A program made the position numbers and the translations under genes. Shown here one piece after another: positions 52,058 through 60,930 of a DNA stretch of 64,000 bases; within the stretch, counting starts at the first letter, position 1, and the number at the start of each line of letters is the position of its first letter. The notes beneath the pieces were generated by a model, which worked only from the letters and a program-made list of their open reading frames with translations, did no database searches and was not told the origin of the DNA. This DNA is from Shinisaurus crocodilurus (Eukaryota; Chordata; Lepidosauria; Squamata; Shinisauridae), in the NCBI GenBank assembly GCA_021292165.1, contig CM037879.1, forward strand, positions 156,085,278 through 156,149,277, read 5' to 3'.

Positions 52058-52142
52058 CGCCCTTTCTGGCTGAGCCGCGGTGGTGGCGGCGGCGGCGGAG
52101 GCTGTTATTAACCGCCGCCGCAGCTCAGCCAGAAATGGCCCG
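52058..52142. repeat. GC-rich inverted repeat near right end of element
   Basis: TTTCTGGCTGAGCCGCGG near 52062 pairs with CCGCAGCTCAGCCAGAAA near 52117 around a GGC-repeat loop. It is the inner part of the element's right arm. Confidence 0.7.
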
Positions 52143-52216
52143 TGGCGCCCCCTTTAGCCCTGCGCCCTAGGCAGCTGCCTAGTTGGCCTAATGGTAGCGC
52201 CGGCCCTGCCTGATGG

Positions 52217-52504
52217 GTATCTGAATGAGGCTATATTTGCACAGTGTTGACTGTGACACCTTTTAGTGTGGGTCCAAGGTGGTTTCTTACCCAAAGACCA
52301 ACCTGTACTTATTTTAAAGTGTTTGTGTATGCAGTCCGCAAAGTCCAAGGCAACCTGATTGGTTTGCACTGCAGTAAAATTGTCTCAGGGTGAGAGGTGA
52401 TATCATGCAATTTGCCCAAATATTACCACAATTCAGAGGTAATATTGGGAAAGGTGCTTAGGAGTACAGACAGATGCCTTGTATTTTCCATTCTTATAAC
52501 ATTA
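52217..52504. other. No gene or recognised repeat
   Basis: Unassigned flank of the hAT-like element. Confidence 0.35.
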
Positions 52505-52678
52505 CAGGTGGCATCGAGAGCACATAATGCAGGCCACATGCTGAAGCTAAGCAGGTATGAGCTGGGTCAGTGCTTGGATGGGTGACTGCCTGGGCTGCCC
52601 ACATCTATTCTCCTGCATTGAGCAAGGGGTTGGACTCGATGGTCTTATAGGCCCCTTCCAACTCTATGATTCCATATC
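52505..52678 (+). repeat. 5S-headed SINE with CR1/Sauria-like tail
   Basis: A diverged 5S block (TGAAGCTAAGCAGGTATGAG and GTGCTTGGATGGGTGACTGC) is followed by a tail with GGGGTTGGACTCGATGGTCT and CCCCTTCCAACTCTATGATTC. The same arrangement occurs at 21930 on the minus strand. Confidence 0.8.
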
Positions 52679-53440
52679 CAGTGGAGGCTGGTGGCTCCAA
52701 TGTCAGTGGGGTAATCCACTGTGGGTTTTAGACATCAATTAAATCCCAGGGGAAGACATCATGGGGCAATTTCTCCCATAGGGCAATTCCTCCCATAAGG
52801 CTCTTTCAGATCAGGAAGTGCAGGCAGCCTGGGAGGCTGCAGAACCATGGAGAGATCACCTTGTAGTGATTTGGTAAGCTCAAATACACCACCAAAAGAA
52901 ATCCAAAATAAATTATAAAATGCCCTAAAAAAGAGGTAGGAAAATGGAAGTCTCTTTCATGGGGAAGAAACTTTTCTGGAAGTTGGAGGGCAGATTTGGG
53001 CACAGCACTAACTCCACTTCTTCCCTAGAGCTGGACATAACACTGCCCCCTCACACCTGCTACAGGGCTTTCAGGGAAGGAGCAGAATTATAAGCATCTG
53101 CATTAGAAATAAGATGTAGCCACAGAGACAACCTTAAGAAATTTAATGTCTGGAAGATGCCAGAGAAGATATTGTACCCTGAAGAATGACAAATCAGTTC
53201 AGAGCTGAGCCAAAATATCTCAGATGACATTTTTCTCAGAAAAGTTCTGAGATTTTTCTTTTCTTATCCCTAAAGAAGTAAAAGGCCACTTTGCAGATTT
53301 CCCCCACAAATGTTCTTCACCATTTATTTTGTGGTGGCTTCCACCACAATGGTGCTAGGCATGGGGCATTGTGGAGGATGCAAAATGGGGGCCAGGCTGC
53401 CAACATAGCTGGTCCTGTTGCCAAGTGCAGTGGCAGCACA
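52679..53440. other. MITE end fragments, no gene
   Basis: 52679-52735 (CAGTGGAGGCTGGTGGCTCC) is one end of the palindromic MITE group seen at 3880. 53340-53425 matches part of the 39230 element in reverse. The middle is unassigned. Confidence 0.4.
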
Positions 53441-53445
53441 AATCA

Positions 53446-53474
53446 TCCTCCTCCTCCTCCTCCTCCTCCTCCTT
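53446..53474 (+). repeat. (CCT)n microsatellite
   Basis: About nine CTC triplets. The poly-proline and poly-glutamate frames are artefacts of it. Confidence 0.95.
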
Positions 53475-54253
53475 AGGAAAAAGAAATAAGCTGTGGTACA
53501 AACCCTGTCGGTGGTGAGCCCTACTCATGAGAAACTGTTGGAGAATTTTTCCTCCCCCTGGAGAAATTTCGTGAAATTGTCTACCCAATTCCTCCCCCCA
53601 CCCAAATAGGGTGGAGAATTCCAAGAGGCCATGTGTGCACACAGCTCTATTTGAATTTACTGTAAAACAGATGAGATGGGGCATCACCTCATTTACAATA
53701 TGCAGCCAATATAAATCTATATACAATTCTACAAAGAAGCTTTTCCTTCTAACCACAAAGGAGCTGTATATAATCAAGGCTGCGTGTAGAGTTGCCGGGT
53801 CAAAATTCTAGCAATAAGGACATGTCGGAGCCGTGGTGTCTGAAATTAAGGAAATCAATGATGTTCTTATACAACTAATGGGGTTTTGGAATAAAGCACA
53901 CCCTTTCACCTAAGGGGCACCTGGCATTTCTGTTTATATGACTGCATTTATAAGACCCAGGTCTACTTGCTGTTTGCCCTATTGCAAACAGTTGCTCTGA
54001 ATATTAGGCAGTGAGGCAGAGTTTCACCCAAGATCTTTTAGCAAAGCCTACATGTGGTTTTAAGCATCGGTCTGTGATTCTGTGACTGAGAAATAAATAA
54101 GACAAAAGCATTTTCTTGTCTGTTGTCTCTAGTACCCGTAAGTACCCAGCCCCATATTCTCATCCACTCTATTCCACCCAGGCATACCGCAAACGTCTAC
54201 AAGTTGTTCCACTTTCTGTATCCGTGCCACAGATGGACTACCCATGTCCTACA
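53475..54253. other. No gene or recognised repeat
   Basis: Unassigned noncoding sequence. Confidence 0.35.
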
Positions 54254-54575
54254 CCAGGGCTGGGGAATCTGGCTCTCCAGGTGTTCCAAACCTCCAGGGG
54301 TTCCCTGGAAGGCCCCACCCACTTCCCCTGGCCCTACCCCATTCTCCCCAACCACTGGTCATTTGGTAGTTTCCTGGCTTTTTTTTTTTTTTTTTTTTGC
54401 CATCCCCCCCCCCCCCATTCTAAAAGGCTGAAATACCTTACTTACTGGCAATAAGAGCTCTAGGCTACAATATGCTGGTCTTTCTTGTATTTTTGAGCCC
54501 ACCCTTTTTGCCTTTGGCCCTGACCCCTTTGCATTCAGCTCTACCCACTCCTCGAATGCGGTTCGCAAGAGCTAT
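54254..54575 (+). mobile_element. hAT-type MITE (CAGGGGTGAGGAACC family)
   Basis: Starts CAGGGCTGGGGAATCTGGC. The shared inner blocks TTGGTAGTTTCCTGGC and AAATACCTTACTTACTGGCA are present, as is TATGCTGG near 54470, which marks the empty site of the nested MITE at 60269. It contains T and C homopolymers (about 54380-54416). The right end is degraded. Confidence 0.55.
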
Positions 54576-54865
54576 TGTGTATTGTATTCACAACATCTGG
54601 TATTCTTGCATGCTTGTTAGTCCATGCAGGCACAGCTTAAAGTTCATTAGAGTCTGTTGGAAATCAGCATGGTTGGAAGAGAGCCAGGCAGGCACCTGTT
54701 GCTTTGTGATGGTCCGGGGGGGGGGGGGGAGCACATGATGCATGGAAGGAAGTGGGAGGGACAAAAAGCAGGAAGAGGCATTGCATCCCATAGAGTTCCC
54801 AACTAGCTACCTGGTTTTAACCCTTCCCTCCCTGGAAGTTTGCATGTGGAGTTTCACTATATCGA

Positions 54866-54992
54866 TCACCCTTCCCCAACCTGGTGCCCTCCAGATGGTT
54901 TGTACTACAACTCCCAAGATCCCTTACCCTGGAGGCCATGGAGACTGAGGCTGATGGGAGTTGTAGTCTAACACATCTGGAAGGCACCAGTT
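54866..54992. mobile_element. Palindromic MITE (CCTTCCCCAACCTG family)
   Basis: CCTTCCCCAACCTGGTGCCC at the left end is mirrored by a CTGGAAGGCACCAG right end, with ACTACAACTCCCA and GGGAGTTGTAGT inside. Confidence 0.65.
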
Positions 54993-55105
54993 TTTATTTA
55001 TTACATTTCTATACCACCCATTAGCTGAAGCTGTCTAGGCGGTTTACAAGACAAAGTTTTAAACCATAAAAAACATAGTAAAATATAATATAAAACCATA
55101 AGATA
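54993..55105 (-). mobile_element. L2 3' tail
   Basis: The plus strand reads TTTATTTATTACATTTCTATACCACCCATT then AGCTGTCTAGGCGGTTTACA, the reverse of the L2 3' end used elsewhere in the window. Confidence 0.65.
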
Positions 55106-55879
55106 AAGGTTGTGGAAGGCTGCCCCACGCTATTCAGCAAGGTGGTTATAGAGTCCTTGTAACCAGCAAAAACAAGATCAAAATTGGATAGATTTGGTAC
55201 TCACATAAAGAGCAAGGCTGCCAGGTTTTTCTGATCACTAAATCTCCATGCTGGGAAAAGCTTAACATATTGACCTGGATCTATGTTAAGGGCATCTGAG
55301 CCCAGCCAGAAAAACAACAACATGGAAACCCTGGCTTTGAAACAGTGTGAAGATGCTGCAATATTAACTCAGTTGACAATTGTCCAAAGCTTCCCCTATT
55401 CTATTTAATGTGCCTTTTACCTTTTAATTTAAACAAGAAATACATACCTGCAATTTGGAACGTAGAGCTTAATTATAATACATTTTGGGACCTAGGAGAT
55501 TTTCTATGCTACTTTTGTAACAGAAATCTCACCATTCAATCTAAGTAATCCCTTATGCCTCTAACAGTTATTATACTGACACACATTATTCTGCTGATTG
55601 CAGGTACATATATTTAGCTCCGCTTTCTCAATATCTCAGATGATATCTTAAATGTCAGTATCAGACCTATATAATGACATGACAGTCATGTCATTATTGA
55701 AGCCAAATTAGCTTTTTGTTTAATTATTATTAGCTGTGGTGCTCCTACACGGCAAGAGACATTTGATCAGAAGAGAGTAAGAGACACATTCATAAAAGAC
55801 ATGGATAGGGTATTAGCGCCACAACCCACACAATGAATTCAACAGGCAAGATATAGGTGCACTGCCCATTTTGGATATA
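55106..55879. other. Low-repeat AT-rich block with a short palindrome
   Basis: No transposon recognised. It is rich in TTAATT/TAATTA cores near 55440-55490 and 55715-55730. A perfect 23-base palindrome with 11-bp arms (AATGACATGAC and GTCATGTCATT) lies at 55673-55695. It is a candidate conserved noncoding region. Confidence 0.35.
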
Positions 55880-56132
55880 CAGTCATGCCTTGGATTGAGA
55901 GCATGATTCGTTCCGGAAACATGCTTGTAATCCAAAACACTCTTATATCAAAATGAAATCCCCCCCAAAAAAATTGTACAGAGATTTTTAATTAAAGCCG
56001 TACTATAGTACTTGTATTGCAAGACGTCGCTTGTATATCAAGTCAAATTTTTTAAAAATAAATATTTAAAAATTTGCTTGTCTTGCAAAACACTCTCAAA
56101 CCAAGTTACTTGCAATCCAAGGTATATTACTG
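55880..56132. mobile_element. Mariner-like MITE, copy D
   Basis: A 253-bp element between TA at 55878-55879 and 56133-56134, with ends CAGTCATGCCTTGGATTG and CAATCCAAGGTATATTACTG. The latter has two extra bases relative to other copies. Confidence 0.88.
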
Positions 56133-56352
56133 TATTAAGATAACTGATAACATGATGGGTGAACTAAGAATTTTTTCACATGCTGACTTTTTAAAATGGA
56201 AAATACAATTTTATACTGTATGAGTCTAAAATTGAGCATTCTTGTAGCTCACTTTCTACTTAGTAGCATGTGAGTAAACAAAACACACACACCCAACATT
56301 TGTATCCTGCTTTTCTGCAAGGAGGTCATTCTGGAACACTTCTAACTTTCAA

Positions 56353-56553
56353 AAAGGAGAGGCTGTAGCTCGGTGGCAGAGCACCTGCTTTGTGTGCAGA
56401 AGGTCCCAAGTTCGATCCCCGGCATCTCCACATAGGGCTAGGAAGGAATCCTGCCTAAAATCCTGGAGAGATGCTGCCAGTCAGTATCGACGATACTGAG
56501 TTACACATGAACCAATGGTCTGACTCAGAAGAAGGTCTTGTCTTATGTTCCAA
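56353..56553 (+). repeat. tRNA-Ala-headed SINE, well preserved
   Basis: The head GGCTGTAGCTCGGTGGCAGA contains a good A-box. TTTGTGTGCAGAAGGTCCCA and GGTTCGATCCCCGGC give the B-box. The 72-base head aligns along its length with tRNA-Ala, but the acceptor end is not intact and the SINE tail follows directly (AAGGAATCCTGCC). Confidence 0.85.
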
Positions 56554-56822
56554 GTGTATTTCCTAAAGGTGCAATGAAGAAGAGTGAGTGTGTAGTTAAA
56601 ACATTATTGATTCTACCTAACCACGGGAAGGAACCTGGAACTACTTCTATATTAAAGAATTGCTATTTCATCTATGAAATGGGAGGCAGGAATTAGGATA
56701 GCAGCTTATCCTGATTAGGGTTAGCGAGAATAAAGAATTAGTAAAGGGACTTGAAAGGAAGTATTATTTGTGTGGTGCCAAGTGAGGAGAGTGATTTTTA
56801 TTTTTATAACTTGCCTGCTTAC
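56554..56822. other. No gene or recognised repeat
   Basis: AT-rich spacer between the SINE and the hAT element. Confidence 0.35.
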
Positions 56823-56926
56823 TCCTAGTCCAGGGGTCCTCAAACTTTTTAAACAGGGGGCCAGTTCATTGTCCCTCAGACTGTTGGGGGGCCGGAATAT
56901 AGTTTGAAAAAAATATGAACGAATGG

Positions 56927-56971
56927 ATCAAGTAAAAAAAAAGGACCCGGGTCCTTTTTTTTTTACTTGAT
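56927..56971. repeat. 45-bp near-perfect palindrome
   Basis: ATCAAGT plus A9, then GGACCCGGGTCC, then T10 plus ACTTGAT. The two halves are complementary apart from one A/T length difference. It lies inside the hAT element at 56831. Confidence 0.92.
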
Positions 56972-57268
56972 TAAATGGAAAGTTATTATAGATTAATAAT
57001 AAATTAATTATAAATTAATTTGCTGTCTAAAATTGAAATACATTAAATTTTTTAAAGGCATAGAAAGGCTTGATTTGCATACTGCACATATCTTATTTAT
57101 TTGTAGTGCAAAAAAACCAGGAAAAAGCAATACAATATTTAAAATGAAGAACAATTTTAATCAACATAAGCTTATTATTATTTCAATGGAAAGTATGGGC
57201 CTGCTTTTGGCTAATGAGATGGTCAATGTCCGGTTCCATATTTGTCACTGCTAGTCATAACAAGTGAT

Positions 57269-57610
57269 GCAGGGCGGGCAGCAGCGCCGCGGCCAGCATC
57301 TCCTCCGGTGGAGGAGGCGCGGCTGAGTCGTCGTCGTCGGGGTGCGAGCCGCCCAGAGCCCGGCAGGGCGGGCAGCAGCACCGCGGCCAGCGTCTCCTCC
57401 AGTGGAGGAGGCACGGCTGAGTTGGCGGCGGCAGGGCACAAGCCACCCGGAGCCCGGCAGGGCGGGCAGCAGTGCCGTGACCAGCAGCGCCACGGCCAGC
57501 GTCTCCTCCGGTGGAGGAGATGCGGCAGAGCCGGCGGCAGCGGGGTGCAAGCCGCCCTGTAGGGTGTGCGTCAGCGCCGCGGCCAGCGTCTCTCCTCTAG
57601 AGGTAAGAAA
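57269..57610 (+). repeat. GC-rich minisatellite, about 95-bp unit
   Basis: About three and a half units begin with AGGGCGGGCAGCAG at 57271, 57364 and 57459, with a diverged AGGGTGTGCG start near 57561. Each includes GTCTCCTCCNGTGGAGGAG, a small palindrome, and GGCAGAGCC/GGCTGAGT sequence. Repeat periods are about 93-102 bp. The open frames across it (57242-57562 and 57342-57686) are repeat-driven. Confidence 0.9.
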
Positions 57611-57708
57611 GAATGCCTCTAGACTAGATCGGCTGCCGGGCCAGATGAAAGGACACGTTGGGCTGGATGTGTCCCGCGGGCCGTAGTTTGAGGACCCCTG
57701 TCCTAGTC

Positions 57709-58569
57709 AGTGATGGTTACTTAATGTTTCTAGAGCTAGCCAAGGACATTGCTTCAATGGGCATTAATAAATATTTGTTTTCAACAGCTATTTTGTACTG
57801 GCATAAAGGACATGCACTTGCACACTTGTAGGTAGTGGAGAGATACAGGTAAGAACAGTAGCCATGTTCCTACTTTACTGAGGATAGTCCTCTGTTTGAA
57901 GGGCTGACCAGCTTGGATTAAAGATAAAGAACCATCAGAAGGAAGACTGGGCCTTGATGCTGGCCCACAGGGGGCCACTACAGAGAAGACTCTTTCCCTG
58001 GCAGCCGCCCATCCAGGACCCTCCCATGAAGCAGGGTAAGGCACCCGCCTCAGGTGGCACGTTACAAGGAGCAGCAGATTGCCCCCCTGCCACCATCCTC
58101 CTTGCTTGCCAGGGCCAGCCCTGGGAGGACCTGCTGCCACTGTATGCTGCCGCCCATCCCCATCCCCACCGCACCTCTCACCACCCTCCCTACCCTGTTG
58201 CTGCCGCCCACTCTGTGCTCTACAGATCCTCTCAGAGCAAGTGGCAGGCAGATGAGCTCTCTGAAGAGTCACACCAGCCACTTTTCTGGTCAACGTGGCT
58301 CTTCAGGCAGCGCCAAAGGGGTGAGTGAGCTGGGCTAGGCTGGGCTGGGGCAGTGGGGGAGAAAGACATGGTGAGCACACAGCATTACTCTGCTTTTGCA
58401 TGTGTGAGGGAACCAGATATGAGTTGGCTAAGGAAGGATGTGGTGATGAAAAATTGACATCAACTAGCTAATATCAGGGCCCTGTGACTTTCCAAGGCAC
58501 CAGTCATCTTGATGTACTAGAAGGCAGCTCTGGGTTACTTTCAAAAGATAGAATGAATCCATCTTCTTT
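57709..58569. other. No gene; MITE-like fragment
   Basis: 57990-58120 contains CCTCCCATGAAGCAGGGTAA and GGGCCAGCCCTGG, echoing the CAGGGC MITE group at 20899. The long open frame at 57781-58293 lies over this and has no recognisable domain. Confidence 0.35.
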
Positions 58570-59000
58570 TTTAAAAAGTTATTATGCTTTTAGCATTCGC
58601 ATGATCAAATATCCAATAACAATGGAAAGCTGGATGCCTTCATGACTTGAGCACTGGGACTTAGAGATGGATGGCCACTCCAGAAGTAAGATGAATACTA
58701 TAGTCATCCAGCAATACTGTGAATAGCTTTTGCCCCGCCAATCAATCTTTCTTGATCTGTTAATTAGGTTGGAAATCTCTTGATTCAACCTCTTAATTGT
58801 TAATTGCTATTTGCTAACTGCTTTACTTTCCAACCGTCCTGAATCACCTGGGATTGCCATGCATGGTTATCAGGTCATAATCCTTGGTAATTAACCATCT
58901 CCCGGTGAATCTCAGATAAACAACCTCCTGCTCCTGCTAGCTTTTGAAATGTGTAGGATCTTTCTTCAATCTGCTCTGCCGCTAAGAGGCATTCAGGGAC
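58570..59000. other. Low-repeat block, candidate conserved noncoding sequence
   Basis: AT-rich, free of transposon signatures, with TAATTAGG, TTAATTGTTAATTG and GGTAATTAACC motifs at 58760-58900. The cluster of homeodomain-type cores is suggestive, nothing more. Confidence 0.35.
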
Positions 59001-59423
59001 TCCTTTGCCCGATTGCAGCAGGGCAGGCCAGCAGCAGCAACTACATGAGAGGTCACTCAGGAATTAGCAGTTTTTTTGTTGCCTTAGGGTAGGTGGGGGA
59101 GGTGTGTGTGTGTGTGGGGGGGTTCTTTGTGAGGCATGCTACCAGACCAGATTCAAAACTTATCTTGTCCTTCCTGATCATGTTCATACTTACTTAGCAG
59201 CAAGTTCCACTAGCTTCTCTGGGGATTATTCACAGGGACGTGTGTACGGAACTGAGATCTTACTCACCCCAGTTCCTAGACAGAGTGGATTTTGGACAAT
59301 TTGGAAGGCTAGATTTATTATTTCTTTCTCTTTCCCCTCCCCAGTCCATGTGTCAATTTGGAAGGATAAATGTATTCATTATCTCCTTCTCTTTCCTCGC
59401 CCACACATGCGCCAATGGCAGGT
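59001..59423. other. No gene or recognised repeat
   Basis: A G/T-rich run at 59098-59122 is the only notable feature. Confidence 0.35.
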
Positions 59424-59580
59424 AGGGTGGCCACTTATGCATTGCCAAAAAAAGAGGACAAGAGTATGCTGATCTGCATAAAATCTGCATATGCTAATAT
59501 ATGTGCACATTTAGAAATAATCACTACAATTTAAATAGAAATAAAATACATCCCATCATAGTTGGGAATACTGTGACTAG
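59424..59580 (+). mobile_element. hAT-like MITE, TAGGGTGGC family, copy 4, truncated
   Basis: Starts TAGGGTGGCCACTTATGC and carries the same blocks as the other copies up to CCCATCATAGTTGGGAATAC. Its right half is missing. Confidence 0.65.
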
Positions 59581-60099
59581 GGGTGGCCGATCTGCCCACC
59601 ACCCGACTTGCTTGGCACTCAGTGAGCGCTGGACCAAGGGGCCAAAAAGACAGATCCTTATAAAATGCTCATTAAAAGCAGTGACGGGTGAACTGATCCT
59701 GTTGTGCTTCAGAACTGGGCATCTGATTTACAAGTCGGGTTGTATAAACTCAGACGAAAGCTCTTCCATATTCCGAGCTTTGAATTATTATGGCTGAATT
59801 TTAGCATATGTGCTTCACCAAAGTGCACCTTGAGAATGCGGCATCTATAGTTGATTTGGTTTTTGTTTTTTTTTAGTTATTTAAAGAGTAACTAAAGGGC
59901 TTAACATAAAATCATTATGAGCATGTATTAACAGCATACCTTTTCATTTCCTTGGCCGACTGGAGGGTTAACGTAAGCAACCTCTAAGCACGTGCAAAGA
60001 TGGCGGAGTTTGGCAGTTTTCAGAGAAATCCTATGCATGTCTCTACTCAGAGTAAGTTGCACTGAGGTCAATGGGGCTTACTCCTGGGTACCTGTATAG
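59581..60099. other. No gene; dispersed repeat fragment
   Basis: 60025-60090 (AATCCTATGCATGTCTCTAC, CAATGGGGCTTACTCCTGG) belongs to the repeat also seen near 20790 and 43770. Confidence 0.4.
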
Positions 60100-60552
60100 C
60101 AGGGGTGAGGAACCCCAGGCCTGGGAGCCAAATCTAGCCTTCCCATGGCCCCAACCCCAGATTGTTTGGTGGATTCCTGGTTTTTGCACCTTTCCCCCCT
60201 TTGCTAAAAGGTCTGAGATGCCTCTCCTAAGGCTTAGTTACTGGAAGCAAGAGCTTTAATCTAAAATACCGTGTTTCCCCAAAAATAAGACACTGTCATA
60301 TCTTTTTTGGCTCAGAAAAACACACTAGGTCTTATTTTCGGGGCAGGTCTTATACTTTAGCAATTCCCAAAAACAGTACTAGGTCTTATTTTCGGGGTAA
60401 GTCTTATTTTCGGGGAAACACGGTATGCTGGTAATTATTGTATTTTCAGCCCCACTCCTTTTGCCTCCCCCCCCCACCAATAGAATGTGGCCCCCAAGAA
60501 CATTTCTGGAACTGAATTCAACCCTTGAGCTGAAAGCAGTTCGCCACCCCTG
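60100..60552 (+). mobile_element. hAT-type MITE (CAGGGGTGAGGAACC family) with nested mariner MITE
   Basis: Inverted ends CAGGGGTGAGGAACC and GTTCGCCACCCCTG. Flanks CTGTATAG and TTGCCTAG match at 5 of 8, so the duplication is decayed. A Tc1/mariner-type MITE occupies 60269-60423. Confidence 0.75.
60269..60423. mobile_element. Tc1/mariner-type MITE nested in hAT MITE
   Basis: A 155-bp element with inverted ends CCGTGTTTCCCCAAAAATAA and TTATTTTCGGGGAAACACGG, and TA on both sides (60267-60268 and 60424-60425). Direct repeats of AGGTCTTATTTTCGGGG fill the right half. The homologous MITE at 54254 shows the unoccupied site, with one TA. Confidence 0.9.
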
Positions 60553-60721
60553 TTGCCTAGGACTGCAGCCTTAGTCATGTTCCAACTATGTATGCTCTGG
60601 AAGAAAGAATCTCCCTTTTAATTATGAACATATTAGCAGATCAGAGATAGGCGTTAAACATACGGCAACTAAAAACAGGAGAGATTCATAGTACAGACCA
60701 ACCAATTATGAGTTTTGTTTT

Positions 60722-60930
60722 ATTTTTTCCTACAAGGAACCAAAGGCGGCTTACATAATCCTCCTCCTCCTCTCCATTTTATCCTCACAACAACCCTGTG
60801 AGGTAGGTTAGGCTGAGAGTCAGTGACTGGCCCAAAGTCACCCAGTGAGTTTCATGGCCGAGTGGGGACTAGAACCCGGATCTCCTGAGTCCCAGTCCAA
60901 CACTCTAACAACTACGCCACACTGGTGTAG
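60722..60930 (-). repeat. MIR-like CORE-SINE
   Basis: On the minus strand: head CCAGTGTGGCGTAGTTGTTA, B-box GGTTCTAGTCCCC, core GACTTTGGGCCAGTCACTGA, tail GCCGCCTTTGGTTCCTTGTA. The (AAAT)n end is short. Confidence 0.88.

Larger units (their letters stand above)
50436..52208. mobile_element. hAT-like element carrying a CpG-rich segment
   Basis: A 1773-bp unit with ends CAGGGCCGGTGCAAGG and GGTAGCGCCGGCCCTG and a perfect 8-bp duplication CCTGATGG at 50428-50435 and 52209-52216. The left arm includes TTTGGTGCCCTAGGCAAGAT and the right arm GCCCTAGGCAGCTGCCTAG, which are mutually related. Between them are a tRNA-Ala SINE, a GAT repeat and about 1.1 kb of GC-rich sequence. No transposase is present. 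The GC-rich part may be captured host sequence. Confidence 0.85.
56831..57700 (+). mobile_element. Charlie-like hAT non-autonomous element
   Basis: An 870-bp element with perfect inverted ends CAGGGGTCCTCAAACT and AGTTTGAGGACCCCTG (the second is read as GTAGTTTGAGGACCCCTG) and a perfect 8-bp duplication TCCTAGTC at 56823-56830 and 57701-57708. The interior has GGCCTGCTTTTGGCTAATGA and GTCAATGTCCGGTTCCATAT. These are characteristic of a Charlie-group MITE widespread in tetrapods, possibly the OC1 group (from memory). A minisatellite and a palindrome are extra features of this copy. There is no transposase. Confidence 0.92.

Noticed and set aside
56353..56430. A functional tRNA-Ala gene
   Set aside because: The A- and B-boxes are good, but the acceptor stem is imperfect and the sequence runs directly into the SINE tail shared by other copies.
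57781..58293. A 170-codon minus-strand gene
   Set aside because: No domain is visible, and it overlaps open frames on the other strand and a MITE-like GC-rich fragment.
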